The notes under the pieces: generated by a model
The model's input: the letters and a program-made list of their open reading frames with translations, nothing else
Told to the model about the DNA's origin: nothing
The model's database searches: none
In this document: positions 1-9,075 of the stretch, piece after piece
Layout of the letters: each line of letters starts with the position of its first letter
Position numbering within the stretch: position 1 is the first letter of the stretch
Position numbers and translations under genes: made by a program
From: Paraprevotella stercoravium
GTDB lineage: Bacteria > Bacteroidota > Bacteroidia > Bacteroidales > Bacteroidaceae
Assembly: GCA_018883665.1 (NCBI GenBank)
Contig: JAHLFU010000017.1
Span: 1-64,000 of the forward strand
DNA length: 64,000 nt
Reading direction: 5' to 3'

Positions 1-1581
1 TATCGCATATTAAACCTTCAAATGCCTTATGGACCGGTGAGCGCGAAGGTAAATAATAAGGTCGAGGGGTTGCATTATCGCCTTTTTAATAATAAAGATA
101 TTGAATTTCTGGATGTGACCTCGGCTTCCGGCATGAGAACTTATACCCGTTCCTTGTTTTTCTTGCTGGTGAAAGCCATAGAAGATACTTTCCCGAATTG
201 TCTGTTACGTATTGCCGCGCCGATAGCGCGCGGGTACTATTGCAAGTTACGCATGGACCGTGAAGTGACTGCCGAAGACGTTACCTTGATTCGTGAGCGC
301 ATGAAGCAGATTGTGGAAGAGGACATTCCTTTTCATAGAATGCAGTGTCCTACAGAAGAGGCTATAGAGATTTTCCGGCAGAAAGGAATGGTCAGCAAGG
401 TAAAACTGCTGGAAAGTGTTGGAAGCCTGTATACCCATTATTATAAATTAGGTAATTCTATCGATTATTTTTATGGTTCACTCCTGACACATACCGGAGG
501 ATTGCGGGTGTTTGACCTGATTCCGTATCATGACGGCTGTCTGCTGCGTGTACCTTCAATGAAAGATCCTAATAAATTGGAAGATATGGTGAACCAGCAG
601 AAACTGCTGGATATCTTTGATGAGCATCATACCTGGCAGGATATTGTCGGCATCAGTACGGTGGGTGATTTTAACCGGGCTTGTATTGATGGACACGCCA
701 CGGATCTGATCAATGTGTCAGAAGCTTTGCAGGAAAAGAAAATAGCCCGTATTGCAGACGAGATCAATTCGCGTAAGGGAGTACGTATTGTTCTGATTGC
801 CGGCCCCTCTTCCAGCGGAAAAACCACTTTCAGCAAGCGTCTGGCCATTCAGCTGATGGCTTGTGGTCTGAAGCCTTATCCGGTATCGCTGGATGATTAT
901 TTCGTGGATCGGGAAAAGACGCCTTTGGATGAACATGGAGATTATGACTTTGAGTCACTCTATGCTTTGAATCTGGAATTATTCAATAAGCATATGAAGG
1001 CATTGCTTGCGGGGCAGGAAGTGGTTTTGCCTAAATATAACTTTCAGGCGGGAAAGAGTGAGTCCAGTGGAAATGTTCTGAGACTGGAGGAGAATACAAT
1101 TCTGATTCTTGAGGGAATTCATGCCTTGAATCCGGAACTTTTGCCGCAGATAGAAGAAGCCTGTAAATATAAAATCTACGTGTCTGCCATTACCACGATT
1201 ATGTTGGATGACCATAATTATATCCCGACTACCGACAATCGTCTGTTGCGCCGTATCGTGCGTGATTTCAAATATCGTGGATGTTCTGCGCTGGATACCA
1301 TCCGCCGTTGGCCCAGTGTGCAGGCGGGTGAGAATAAATGGATATTCCCTTATCAGGAGCATGCCGACATTATGTTTAACAGCGCTCTTTTGTTTGAACT
1401 GGCAGTAATCCGGGAACAGGCGATCCCGTTGCTGGAACAGGTGCCGGAGAATGTGTCAGAATATTCAGAAGCTTACCGCTTGAGGAAGTTTTTGCGCTAT
1501 TTTGTTCCTATGCCTTCATTGCAGATTCCTCCGACCTCTTTGTTGCGTGAGTTCTTGGGAGGAAGTTCTTTCCAGTATTGA
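1..1581 (+). CDS. Uridine kinase-like nucleoside kinase with tRNA-synthetase-like N-terminal region (5' end cut off)
   Basis: The frame is open to base 1, and the residues before the first ATG (position 22) read on into the family sequence, so the true start lies outside the window. The first part resembles the TGS/SAD-type region of threonyl- and alanyl-tRNA synthetases. A P-loop kinase of the uridine kinase/phosphoribulokinase fold follows, with Walker A motif GPSSSGKTTF near bases 802-831, then a DDYFVDR segment and an LEGIHALNPEL segment typical of the family. Bacteroidetes proteins of this architecture are usually about 550 aa and annotated as nucleoside kinases; the exact substrate is not established from sequence. 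It should act in the cytoplasm. A Fur-family gene follows 59 bases downstream on the same strand. Confidence 0.85.
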   Translation, partial: YRILNLQMPYGPVSAKVNNKVEGLHYRLFNNKDIEFLDVTSASGMRTYTRSLFFLLVKAIEDTFPNCLLRIAAPIARGYYCKLRMDREVTAEDVTLIRERMKQIVEEDIPFHRMQCPTEEAIEIFRQKGMVSKVKLLESVGSLYTHYYKLGNSIDYFYGSLLTHTGGLRVFDLIPYHDGCLLRVPSMKDPNKLEDMVNQQKLLDIFDEHHTWQDIVGISTVGDFNRACIDGHATDLINVSEALQEKKIARIADEINSRKGVRIVLIAGPSSSGKTTFSKRLAIQLMACGLKPYPVSLDDYFVDREKTPLDEHGDYDFESLYALNLELFNKHMKALLAGQEVVLPKYNFQAGKSESSGNVLRLEENTILILEGIHALNPELLPQIEEACKYKIYVSAITTIMLDDHNYIPTTDNRLLRRIVRDFKYRGCSALDTIRRWPSVQAGENKWIFPYQEHADIMFNSALLFELAVIREQAIPLLEQVPENVSEYSEAYRLRKFLRYFVPMPSLQIPPTSLLREFLGGSSFQY

Positions 1582-1640
1582 TTCTGCAACCAGGTTGCAG
1601 CGATTTTGGGATATATTTGTCTGTTTAACGAGAAGAATAT

Positions 1641-2075
1641 ATGAAGAAACAGGAAATTTTCTCTGCAGAGGCCGAAGCAAGGATGAACTCCCGGGGCGTG
1701 AAGCCTACAGCCGTGCGCCTGTTGGTTTTTTCGGCTTTGCATATGGCGGCGCGTCCGGTATCCGTTGCCGATTTGGAGGAGGCTTTACAGACGGTAGACA
1801 AATCAACTATATTCCGTACCCTGACCTTGTTTCTGGAACATCATCTGATACATGGAATAGAAGACGGAAGCGGATCGGTGAAATATGAACTTTGTCACGG
1901 AGAGTGGGATTGTTCGGTGCGTGATATGCATTTACATTTCTTTTGCGAATGTTGCCATCGTACATTCTGTTTTCGGGATATGCCGATTCCTGAGGTGGAA
2001 TTACCGGAAGGGTTTGCCATGCACGGTGTAAATTTCGTGATAAAAGGGTTATGTCCGGAGTGTGCAGACAAATAG
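1641..2075 (+). CDS. Fur-family transcriptional regulator
   Basis: This 144-aa protein has the Fur layout: an N-terminal winged helix (about residues 15-85, with KSTIFRTL as the recognition-helix region) and a C-terminal dimerisation and metal-binding domain. The metal residues visible are an HLHF run, a CxxC inside FCECC and a second CxxC (CPEC) at the end, which form the structural zinc site in Fur/Zur/PerR proteins. Which metal or signal it senses (iron, zinc or peroxide) cannot be decided from this sequence. It lies 59 bases after the nucleoside kinase gene and ends at a strong hairpin shared with the convergent membrane-protein gene. Confidence 0.85.
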   Translation: MKKQEIFSAEAEARMNSRGVKPTAVRLLVFSALHMAARPVSVADLEEALQTVDKSTIFRTLTLFLEHHLIHGIEDGSGSVKYELCHGEWDCSVRDMHLHFFCECCHRTFCFRDMPIPEVELPEGFAMHGVNFVIKGLCPECADK

Positions 2076-2077
2076 AA

Positions 2078-2128
2078 AATCATAATCCTCTGTAAGGTCT
2101 TGTCCAGGCCTTACAGAGGATTATGATT
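2078..2128. terminator. Bidirectional terminator hairpin between convergent genes
   Basis: A perfect 20-bp inverted repeat (arms 2078-2097 and 2109-2128, 11-base loop) sits between the convergent fur-family and PAP2 genes. Its outer ends are A/T-rich, so it could stop transcription from either side. Confidence 0.85.
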
Positions 2129-2145
2129 ATTATGATTAACCTTGT

Positions 2146-3150
2146 TTAAGGTATGTGTAGATAACGTATTTCGTCCTGCTGCCGGTATTTATCGTAAATA
2201 TGGCTGGTCAGAAAATAAACCGGGAAAGCGCTGATGAAGCCGACAATGGCATCAATGACATAGTGTGCCTGAATATATACCGTGGCTCCATAAAGGAGCA
2301 GAGCGACAGGTAACAGGCAAAATCCCAGTGTGCGTGATTCCTTAAAAGATAAAATCAACAGGATTGTGGTGATACTTACATGAGAACTCGGAAAAGCGGC
2401 TGTAGGGTATTCACCAATATCCTGGGCTCCTCGTACTAATCCGAAAAAGAAACCTTCCGGATCGCCAGGTGGTGGAAACATATCTGTATGGAACTTGAAA
2501 TATGTACCCATTTCCGGAAATATTCCAATTTTAGCCCATTCATATCCGATGGCCTGAAAGTAGTATTGCGGACCGGCAACTGGTAGGAGAATATAGATTA
2601 TGTAATAAATAAAGAATGAGCACATCACAATAAAAGATGCTTTTTCGTATTCTTTATATTGATACACAAAATAGAACACCATAACGACCAGAATCATGGG
2701 ATAATACGAGAAGTATCCCATGTTGAAAGCCTCGCTGAAAATTCTTTCAGGAAGAAGACGACCAAAAAGCAAAGCCGGTTGGCAATGAAACAGATTCTGT
2801 TCCAGACGAGCAAAGATATGATCCAGATTGTTGAAGTTACAGTTAAAACTGTAAGTTTCCGGATACCAGAAATTCAGAAGAACCATTTGAAAAGTAATTC
2901 TTACGAACTTGAGGGCTTTATAAGGAAATCTCCGATCAAGCAGCAAAAGGATAGTGGTGACCGCAAATATTATGATACGTCCCAGGATCATATTCCAGGG
3001 ATTTGTCATTTCTTGCCATAAAGCCAGAATCAGGATTGTGGTCAGGAAAGAATAGGCAAACCCAAGCTTTTCGATGAGCAGATAACCGGATTTTATCTTG
3101 TCTTTTTCTTCCTTTTCCAGAAATCTTTTCCAGGCGTCTATCATAGCCAT
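2146..3150 (-). CDS. PAP2/Aur1-like integral membrane phosphatase or phosphotransferase
   Basis: This 334-aa protein has about six hydrophobic membrane segments. The PAP2 active-site motifs are partly visible: PSSH (His257) and AHYVIDAIVG (His296, Asp300). The classical KxxxxxxRP motif and the arginine of the third motif are not seen. That pattern is closer to the Aur1/inositol-phosphorylceramide-synthase branch (PAP2_3) than to soluble acid phosphatases. A membrane-lipid headgroup transferase or phosphatase is therefore a reasonable inference, not a demonstrated function. It is the last gene of a minus-strand run; its start overlaps the end of the upstream SDR gene by 10 bases, which indicates translational coupling. 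Confidence 0.75.
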   Translation of the reverse strand: MAMIDAWKRFLEKEEKDKIKSGYLLIEKLGFAYSFLTTILILALWQEMTNPWNMILGRIIIFAVTTILLLLDRRFPYKALKFVRITFQMVLLNFWYPETYSFNCNFNNLDHIFARLEQNLFHCQPALLFGRLLPERIFSEAFNMGYFSYYPMILVVMVFYFVYQYKEYEKASFIVMCSFFIYYIIYILLPVAGPQYYFQAIGYEWAKIGIFPEMGTYFKFHTDMFPPPGDPEGFFFGLVRGAQDIGEYPTAAFPSSHVSITTILLILSFKESRTLGFCLLPVALLLYGATVYIQAHYVIDAIVGFISAFPVYFLTSHIYDKYRQQDEIRYLHIP

Positions 3151-4175
3151 CCCTCCTTCTTATACCAGGAAATAGTCCGTTTTACACCCTCGGCCAGCAG
3201 GACTTTGGGCTGATATCCGATTTCTTTACGGGCCGGTTCGATATCGCACTGCCAGTTTCTTTGACATAATATGTGGAACTTGTCTCCATTCAAGGTACTG
3301 GTTTTTCCTGTCATTTTGCTGATTACTTCGCTGATACCGCAAATGACTTTCAACAGAAAGATCGGAGCTTTTATGCGTAGCAGCCACTTTACTTCCAGTT
3401 CCTTCTGGATAAGATCACTAAAGTCTTGACTGTGATAAACCTGTCCGTCACTGATAAAATATGATCTTTGTGTTACGCCAGAAGCTATGGCACAGAATAT
3501 GGCATCGACCAGGTCCTGTACATATACAAACGTTATTTCCTGCGGACGATAGCCCACAGCAAAGTCGGAATGTTGCTTGATGCTTTTTGCCATCAGGAAA
3601 TAATCCTTTTCGCGTGGCCCGTATACTCCAGTCGGTCGTAGAATGACATAAGGGAAGTCCGAAAGATTTTTGATATATTCTTCAGCCTTGAGTTTGCTCT
3701 GTCCGTAAGCTGTATTGGGTGATGGGGTGTCGTCTTCACGGATGGGTTCATAAATCCAGGAACTGTTATCTGGATTCTGTGCGGGAGTTTCCCGGATAGC
3801 TCCGTATACGCTGAGAGAACTGACAAATACAAACTGTTTTGGAGTCATATCCAGTTTGCGTATTGTGTCTGTAAAGATGCGGGTTCCTTCATAGTTCGTT
3901 CTAAAAAAGTCTTTCCGGTTCAGGCATTTGGTAGCACCGGCCGCATGCACGATATAATCCCATTTGCCATTGACCGCTTTATGAGTATTCAGCTGGGATT
4001 CAAGTTTCTCCGGATTGTTGAAGTCTAATTCTATAAAATGAATGCGTGGGTCCTTAAGATATTCTTTACTGCTGGAGCGGCGGATTCCAGCCCAGATCTG
4101 ATATCCTTTTTTCAGTCCTTCTTCTACAATAAAACTGCCGATGAAGCCACTGGCTCCGGTAATTAGTAATTTCAT
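3141..4175 (-). CDS. NAD(P)-dependent epimerase/reductase of the extended SDR family
   Basis: The 344-aa product starts with the Rossmann glycine motif TGASGFIG (residues 6-13) directly after the chosen ATG at 4175. An upstream in-frame ATG at 4226 would add 17 His/Asn-rich residues and overlap the transporter gene, so I reject it. The catalytic YxxxK is Y157-GQS-K161, with serines in VSSLSVYG about 37 residues before it. The family includes sugar epimerases and lipid reductases such as CerR and 3-ketosphinganine reductases. The neighbouring PAP2 gene favours a lipid substrate, but this is inference. The gap to the upstream transporter gene is 10 bases, so the three genes probably form one operon. 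Confidence 0.8.
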   Translation of the reverse strand: MKLLITGASGFIGSFIVEEGLKKGYQIWAGIRRSSSKEYLKDPRIHFIELDFNNPEKLESQLNTHKAVNGKWDYIVHAAGATKCLNRKDFFRTNYEGTRIFTDTIRKLDMTPKQFVFVSSLSVYGAIRETPAQNPDNSSWIYEPIREDDTPSPNTAYGQSKLKAEEYIKNLSDFPYVILRPTGVYGPREKDYFLMAKSIKQHSDFAVGYRPQEITFVYVQDLVDAIFCAIASGVTQRSYFISDGQVYHSQDFSDLIQKELEVKWLLRIKAPIFLLKVICGISEVISKMTGKTSTLNGDKFHILCQRNWQCDIEPARKEIGYQPKVLLAEGVKRTISWYKKEGWL

Positions 4176-4185
4176 AATGGATTCT

Positions 4186-5133
4186 TTAATGTTGTTTTTG
4201 TGATGATGAGCATGAAGGGCATTCATTCGGATATACTCCGTTTATTTTGATGGGTTCGGCATGAATGCCTACATGGGTGTTCGGCCCGAATCGTTCCTTT
4301 AATTTCCGTTCTACTGCTGTGGCTTTGCAATGAGCCTCATAGAGCGGTATATTGCCATCCATGCGGATATGCATTTCTATGGCATATTCGTTGCCGATTC
4401 TTCGTGTTCTCAGATTATGAATTTCGCTGATTTCAGGTACCTGCATGGCTGTGTTGATAATCTCTTCCTCCACATCGTCAGGAAGAGAGCGCTCGGTCAG
4501 TTCGTCTACGCTGCTTTTCAGTAGGCTGAGTGATACTTTGATAATAAAGAAACTGACAATGGCTGCTGCCAGAGGATCTAATATATGCCACTGATTGCCC
4601 AGCAAGATGGCTCCTCCGATTCCTATTGCCGTACCGATGGAAGAGAATGCGTCGCTTCTGTGATGCCAGGCGTTTGCGATGACAGCCTGCGAGTTGACTT
4701 TCTGGCCAACATGTTTGGTCATTTGAAAGGCAATCTCTTTCAGGACAATGGAAAGAATTGCCGCCCAAAAGGCCAGCATGCCCGGTGCTTCAATGTTGCC
4801 GCCTTGCAGTACAAAAAAGATTTTTTGAAGGCTAGTCCATAAAATGCCGATTCCAATAGCCAATAACGCGGCGCCGATAATGGCTGTGGAAAGGGTTTCG
4901 TATTTGCCGTGTCCGTAATCATGTCCTTTGTCTTTCGGCTTGCTTGACATTCGTACAAAGACCATTACAATCAGGTCAGTAATGAAATCAGATAAAGAGT
5001 GGATGGCATCGGCAATCATAGCTGCACTATGCCCCCAAAAGCCGGCAGCAAATTTAAAAACAACCAGAAACAAATTGATGGCTCCTCCGGCCAATGTAAC
5101 TTCGTAAATGCGTTTTGTTCTATCTTCCTGCAT
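4186..5133 (-). CDS. Cation diffusion facilitator (CDF) family metal efflux transporter
   Basis: This 315-aa inner-membrane protein has the CDF pattern. Metal-site residues are in ADAIHSLSD (His45, Asp49) in the second membrane segment and HHRSD in the fifth, as in FieF/MamB-type proteins. The C-terminal cytoplasmic domain (about residues 215-300) contains His residues in EMHIRMD, EAHC and HVGIHAE. The family exports divalent metals (Zn2+, Fe2+, Mn2+) in exchange for protons; the preferred metal is not readable. It is the first gene of a minus-strand operon with the SDR and PAP2 genes and has a consensus promoter at 5202-5233. Confidence 0.88.
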   Translation of the reverse strand: MQEDRTKRIYEVTLAGGAINLFLVVFKFAAGFWGHSAAMIADAIHSLSDFITDLIVMVFVRMSSKPKDKGHDYGHGKYETLSTAIIGAALLAIGIGILWTSLQKIFFVLQGGNIEAPGMLAFWAAILSIVLKEIAFQMTKHVGQKVNSQAVIANAWHHRSDAFSSIGTAIGIGGAILLGNQWHILDPLAAAIVSFFIIKVSLSLLKSSVDELTERSLPDDVEEEIINTAMQVPEISEIHNLRTRRIGNEYAIEMHIRMDGNIPLYEAHCKATAVERKLKERFGPNTHVGIHAEPIKINGVYPNECPSCSSSQKQH

Positions 5134-5201
5134 CGTATCTTCTTTTAGGTATTTTTCCTTTTGTATCTAAATACTATTTAAGTATTCATTCTTAAAGCAA
5201 G

Positions 5202-5233
5202 CAAAAGTAGGGATTTTAGGTGATATGAACAAA
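5202..5233 (-). promoter_or_regulatory. Bacteroidetes-type promoter of the CDF-SDR-PAP2 operon
   Basis: Read on the minus strand: TTTG (5233-5230), 20 bases, TACTTTTG (5209-5202). This matches the sigma-ABfr consensus exactly and lies about 70 bases upstream of the transporter ATG. Confidence 0.75.
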
Positions 5234-5323
5234 AAAATATGTATGGTCTCAGGAATATTGTTTTTTTAAAGTTAACTTTCCGTTGTAACAAGTTTTTTCA
5301 TTTTAGAAACAACCTTGCTTTTC

Positions 5324-5355
5324 TTTGTGTGGTAAGCTTTTTTAATATATCTTTG
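5324..5355 (+). promoter_or_regulatory. Bacteroidetes-type promoter upstream of the SH3b gene
   Basis: TTTG (5324-5327), 20 bases, TATCTTTG (5348-5355): a full consensus match. It is 266 bases before the ATG, so the transcript would carry an unusually long leader. Confidence 0.7.
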
Positions 5356-5620
5356 TGAAATAATTAAAATAAATAAGATGTAAGGTATATTTCAGAATGG
5401 TGAGTCATTTACAAATTATTTTGTCTTGACAGGTGATGAGTATTTGTTGCTTACTATAAGTTTCATTGGGCAGTTCCGTATAGATCAACGAGTATAGGGG
5501 GACATGGATTTCTGTTTGCTCTATGGAGGAGTCTGTTTCGAAAAGAAAAATGTATACTCTGAGTGATGAGATAAAGTAAAGGATAATAAAACAGATTTAT
5601 TAATAAAAATAAAAGGACTT

Positions 5621-6463
5621 ATGAAAAAAATGAATTTAATTTCGCTGTTCATCTTATTGATGATGGTATTTCCTCAGACCGGTCAGGCTCAATTCCTGAA
5701 GAAATTGAATAAAGCTTTGGAAACGGTAAATAAAACATTAGATGATATTAATAAGCAGCTTGATCCGGAAAGTCAGGAGAAGACTCAGAAAGCTGTGACA
5801 GACAAAAAGAATGAAGCGACTCAGGCAGTAACGAATGCTGTAAACAATACAGCCCAGCAGGCTGCAACGAAGGTTGCCGCATACGTTGCTCCGGATTTTC
5901 TGGTTCGTATTTCCGGTAATAATGTGAATGTCCGTAAATCTCCTGCCACAACTGGTGAAGTGGTAACTCAGGCTGCCGCGGGTACTTTGTATGAATTTGT
6001 ATCAGAAAAAGACGGTTGGTTTGAAGTAAAAATACCAGGTAGTGCCGAGAATAGTTATGTATCTGCTACGGTATCTGCAAAAGTTGCGCTTGCAGCCGTA
6101 CCTCGTACGGATAAGGGTATCGTGAAGGCTGCGGATACAGATCTGATTTATCAGAAAACAGTGAATACTTCAAAATATAGCCTGATTACCAGCTATACCA
6201 TTACTCAGGGCCAGTCTGGAGAGGTAGAAGCTTATTGTAATGAGCGAGGAGCCTATACCGATGGAAGATTTATTCCGGCTTCAGAATATTACTATAAAGG
6301 AAAGCAGTTGGGTTGGTGTATCGTTTTCGATCAGATGCATACCATGTTCAGTGAAGAATGGGAGCAAATGGAAACTCCTATTGTAGTTTATGCCGCCGAT
6401 GCAACCGGTCGTAAGATTGTTGTGGCAGGAGAAACATATACTCTGACTCGAGAGAGTTACTAA
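5621..6463 (+). CDS. Secreted protein with a bacterial SH3 (SH3b) domain
   Basis: This 280-aa protein has a clear signal peptide: KKMN, a hydrophobic stretch, then GQAQF with likely cleavage after GQA. Residues about 25-85 are a charged and then Ala/Gln/Thr-rich helical region with regular leucines near its start (possible coiled coil). An SH3b domain follows at about 92-150 (NVNVRKSP...DGWFEVK), the type that binds cell-wall or peptide ligands. Residues about 160-280 match no domain I recognise. The ATG is preceded by AAAGGA. Export to the periplasm or surface is inferred from the signal peptide; the role is unknown. A terminator follows, so it is probably transcribed alone. Confidence 0.8.
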   Translation: MKKMNLISLFILLMMVFPQTGQAQFLKKLNKALETVNKTLDDINKQLDPESQEKTQKAVTDKKNEATQAVTNAVNNTAQQAATKVAAYVAPDFLVRISGNNVNVRKSPATTGEVVTQAAAGTLYEFVSEKDGWFEVKIPGSAENSYVSATVSAKVALAAVPRTDKGIVKAADTDLIYQKTVNTSKYSLITSYTITQGQSGEVEAYCNERGAYTDGRFIPASEYYYKGKQLGWCIVFDQMHTMFSEEWEQMETPIVVYAADATGRKIVVAGETYTLTRESY

Positions 6464-6493
6464 GAGATTTTATTCCAATTATAAGATATCAGG

Positions 6494-6548
6494 GAGGAGC
6501 ATTCCGAAAGTTTCCGAGAGACTTCAGAATGCTTCTCTTTTCTTTTTC
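6494..6548 (+). terminator. Rho-independent terminator after the SH3b gene
   Basis: An imperfect stem (GAGGAGCATTC pairing with GAATGCTTCTC, extended by GAA/TTC) is followed by a T-rich run, TCTTTTCTTTTTC. Confidence 0.7.
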
Positions 6549-6627
6549 TGTTGGATACGAAAATCCCATGTGACGGAGGCCGGATGCTTTCTTTTAAAGA
6601 TACTGAAATTCACAAAGAAAGTACTTC

Positions 6628-6664
6628 TTTTTGAGCCGTGATATCCATAATTTTGCTTTATTTG
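6628..6664 (+). promoter_or_regulatory. Probable promoter of the RNase R gene
   Basis: A TTTTTG (6628-6633) is followed by two overlapping -7-like boxes, TAATTTTG (6648-6655) and TTTATTTG (6657-6664). Neither pairing has ideal spacing, so the exact start site is uncertain. Confidence 0.45.
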
Positions 6665-6706
6665 CATAAAAGAAAAAATAAGAATGACCTCTAAAAAGAA
6701 AGAAAT

Positions 6707-8929
6707 ATGGGAAAATCACAGAAAAAGGGAGGCAAACGCCTCAAGAAGAAAGAGCTGGCAAAGATGCTGATAGATCTTTTCCAGAACAACCCGTCAGAGG
6801 TTTACGATGTGAAGACAATATTCCGTTTGCTCAAGTTGGATACTCATCCGGCAAAAATGCTTTGCATGGATGTGTTGGAGGAGATGGCTTTGGATGACTA
6901 TATCGTAGAGAAAGAAAAACTGAAATATCGTTTGAATACATCCGGTCAAGTGCTTGAAGGTGTTTTTCGCCGCAAAGCGAACGGAAAGAACACCTTCGTT
7001 CCTGATGGAGGAGGCGAGCCGATTCTGGTGGCCGAACGTAATTCGGCTCATGCCATGGATGGTGATCGGGTAAAGGCCACCCTTCTGGCACGGCGCAAAC
7101 ATCATGTGCGTGAAGCTCAGGTGACGGAAATCCTGAAACGAAGCAGCAAAAATTTTGTGGGTACTCTCAAGGTAAGCAAGGATTATGCGTTTTTGCTTAC
7201 TGAAGACCGTACTTTGGCTAATGATATCTTCATTCCCAAAGGAGCCTTGAAAGGTGGAAAATCCGGTGACAAGGCTGTGGTTACCATTACCGAATGGCCG
7301 GATAATGCCAAGAATCCAATCGGAAAGGTGTTGGATATTCTGGGAAAAAGCGGCGAGAATAACACCGAGATGCATGCCATTCTGGCTGAATACGGTTTGC
7401 CGTATTCCTATCCTGAAGAAGTGGAAAAGGCTGCCGATCGGATTGATCCGGGAATTACGCCCGAAGAGATTGCCCGGCGTGAGGATATGCGCGGAATTAC
7501 GACTTTTACCATTGACCCTAGAGATGCCAAGGATTTTGATGACGCTTTGTCTATCCGAAGCCTGTCAGACGGTTTATGGGAGATCGGTGTGCATATTGCT
7601 GATGTGTCGCACTATGTACAGGAGGGAAGTATTATTGACAAGGAAGCCGTAAAGCGTGCCACCAGTATCTATTTGGTAGATCGCACTATCCCGATGTTGC
7701 CGGAGCGGTTGTGTAACTTTATCTGTTCTTTGCGCCCGAACGAGGAGAAACTGGCTTACAGTGTGATCTTTAAGATGGATGATCAGGCTGAAATCAAGAG
7801 CTGGCATCTGGCGCATACGGTTGTCAAGAGTGACCGTCGCTTTACTTATGAGGAGGTGCAGGAACTGCTGGAGAAGAACAATGAGGCTTCGCCCGAGGAC
7901 TATCGTATGCCGGGTGATCACAAAGTGCCGCCATTGGATCCGAACGCCTTGCCGGTGGAGAATTTCAAGGACGAACTGATTACACTGAACCGTCTGGCCA
8001 AGAAATTACGGAGCAAGCGCTTTGCTAACGGAGCCATCGATTTTGACCGTAACGAGGTTCGCTTTGAAATTGACGAGAAAGGGAAACCGCTAAGCGTATA
8101 TTTCAAGGTGGCTAAGGATGCGAACAAACTGGTGGAAGAATTTATGCTGTTGGCTAACCGTACCGTAGCCGAGAGTATCGGAAAAGTGCCTAAAAACAAA
8201 ACGGCAAAGACTTTCCCGTATCGAATCCATGATTTGCCTGATCCTGCCAAATTGATGAATCTGAGCGAGTTTATTGTAAAATTCGGATATAAACTGAAGA
8301 CCAATGGTACCAAGGCTGAGGTAAGCCGCGGACTGAATAAACTGTTGGAGGAAGTGCGTGGCAAGAAAGAGCAGAACCTGATCGAAACGGTATCTCTTCG
8401 TGCCATGATGAAAGCCCGTTACAGTACGCATAACATCGGTCACTACGGACTGGCGTTTGACTATTATACCCACTTTACCTCTCCTATCCGTCGTTATCCG
8501 GATGTGATGGTACATCGTTTGCTGACCCGTTATGCCGATGGCGGACGAAGTGCGAACCGAGACAAGTACGAGGAACTGTGCGAGCACAGCAGCGAGATGG
8601 AGCAGTTGGCAGCCAGTGCCGAGCGTGCAAGTATCAAGTACAAGCAGGTGGAGTTTATGAGCGACAAGTTGGGTGAAGTCTTCGAAGGTACCATCAGTGG
8701 CGTAACTGAGTTCGGACTCTATGTAGAGGTTAATGAGAACAAGTGTGAAGGTATGGTTCCTTTGCGTGATTTGGATGATGATTACTACGAGTTTGACGAG
8801 AAGAACTATTGTCTGTGGGGACGTAAGTATCATCACCGTTATTCTTTGGGTGATCAGGTGAAGATTCAGGTGGCCCGTGCCAATTTGGATAAAAAGCAGT
8901 TGGATTTTGCTTTAGTAAAGGAGAAATGA
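6707..8929 (+). CDS. rnr: Ribonuclease R (3'-5' exoribonuclease)
   Basis: The 740-aa protein has the RNase R layout: a lysine-rich N-terminus and winged-helix region (residues 1-75), OB/cold-shock domains (about 80-225), the RNB catalytic domain (about 265-595) and a C-terminal S1 domain (about 655-735, GEVFEGTISGVTEFGL). The catalytic aspartates lie in DPRDAKDFDDAL near residue 268. RNase R degrades structured RNA processively from the 3' end, including mRNA, rRNA fragments and tmRNA-tagged messages. Length is close to the usual 700-800 aa. It has its own upstream promoter-like boxes and ends before a strong hairpin, so it appears monocistronic. Confidence 0.95.
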   Translation: MGKSQKKGGKRLKKKELAKMLIDLFQNNPSEVYDVKTIFRLLKLDTHPAKMLCMDVLEEMALDDYIVEKEKLKYRLNTSGQVLEGVFRRKANGKNTFVPDGGGEPILVAERNSAHAMDGDRVKATLLARRKHHVREAQVTEILKRSSKNFVGTLKVSKDYAFLLTEDRTLANDIFIPKGALKGGKSGDKAVVTITEWPDNAKNPIGKVLDILGKSGENNTEMHAILAEYGLPYSYPEEVEKAADRIDPGITPEEIARREDMRGITTFTIDPRDAKDFDDALSIRSLSDGLWEIGVHIADVSHYVQEGSIIDKEAVKRATSIYLVDRTIPMLPERLCNFICSLRPNEEKLAYSVIFKMDDQAEIKSWHLAHTVVKSDRRFTYEEVQELLEKNNEASPEDYRMPGDHKVPPLDPNALPVENFKDELITLNRLAKKLRSKRFANGAIDFDRNEVRFEIDEKGKPLSVYFKVAKDANKLVEEFMLLANRTVAESIGKVPKNKTAKTFPYRIHDLPDPAKLMNLSEFIVKFGYKLKTNGTKAEVSRGLNKLLEEVRGKKEQNLIETVSLRAMMKARYSTHNIGHYGLAFDYYTHFTSPIRRYPDVMVHRLLTRYADGGRSANRDKYEELCEHSSEMEQLAASAERASIKYKQVEFMSDKLGEVFEGTISGVTEFGLYVEVNENKCEGMVPLRDLDDDYYEFDEKNYCLWGRKYHHRYSLGDQVKIQVARANLDKKQLDFALVKEK

Positions 8930-8959
8930 TGTAAATCAGATTTTGAGTGATGTTATAAG

Positions 8960-8997
8960 AAGCTCTGTTCCGTTCCTGTATGGGCGGAACAGAGCTT
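8960..8997 (+). terminator. Terminator hairpin after rnr
   Basis: Perfect 13-bp stem (8960-8972 with 8985-8997, 12-base loop) 30 bases after the rnr stop codon. The T-run after it is short. Confidence 0.7.
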
Positions 8998-9075
8998 TTG
9001 ATGTTTCTGGAGGTGAGTAACGTTTTCTTTAATTTTCTTTTCTTAAAATGCGCCGTGTGAGTGAATTAAAATCGT

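Larger units (their letters stand above)
5134..5620. other. 487-base intergenic region between divergent genes
   Basis: It holds two back-to-back consensus promoters: one for the transporter operon (minus, 5202-5233) and one reading toward the SH3b gene (plus, 5324-5355). The plus promoter leaves an untranslated leader of about 255 bases. Inside the leader is a possible 20-codon frame (5504-5566, ATG preceded by AGGGGG). I do not see a known riboswitch. A short inverted repeat (AATACT/AGTATT, 5170-5186) lies in the transporter leader. Confidence 0.6.

Noticed and set aside
4176..4226. Upstream start for the SDR gene with a His-rich N-terminus
   Set aside because: It would overlap the transporter gene, and the His-rich residues are simply that gene's His-coding 3' end read in another frame; the Rossmann motif starts right after the 4175 ATG.
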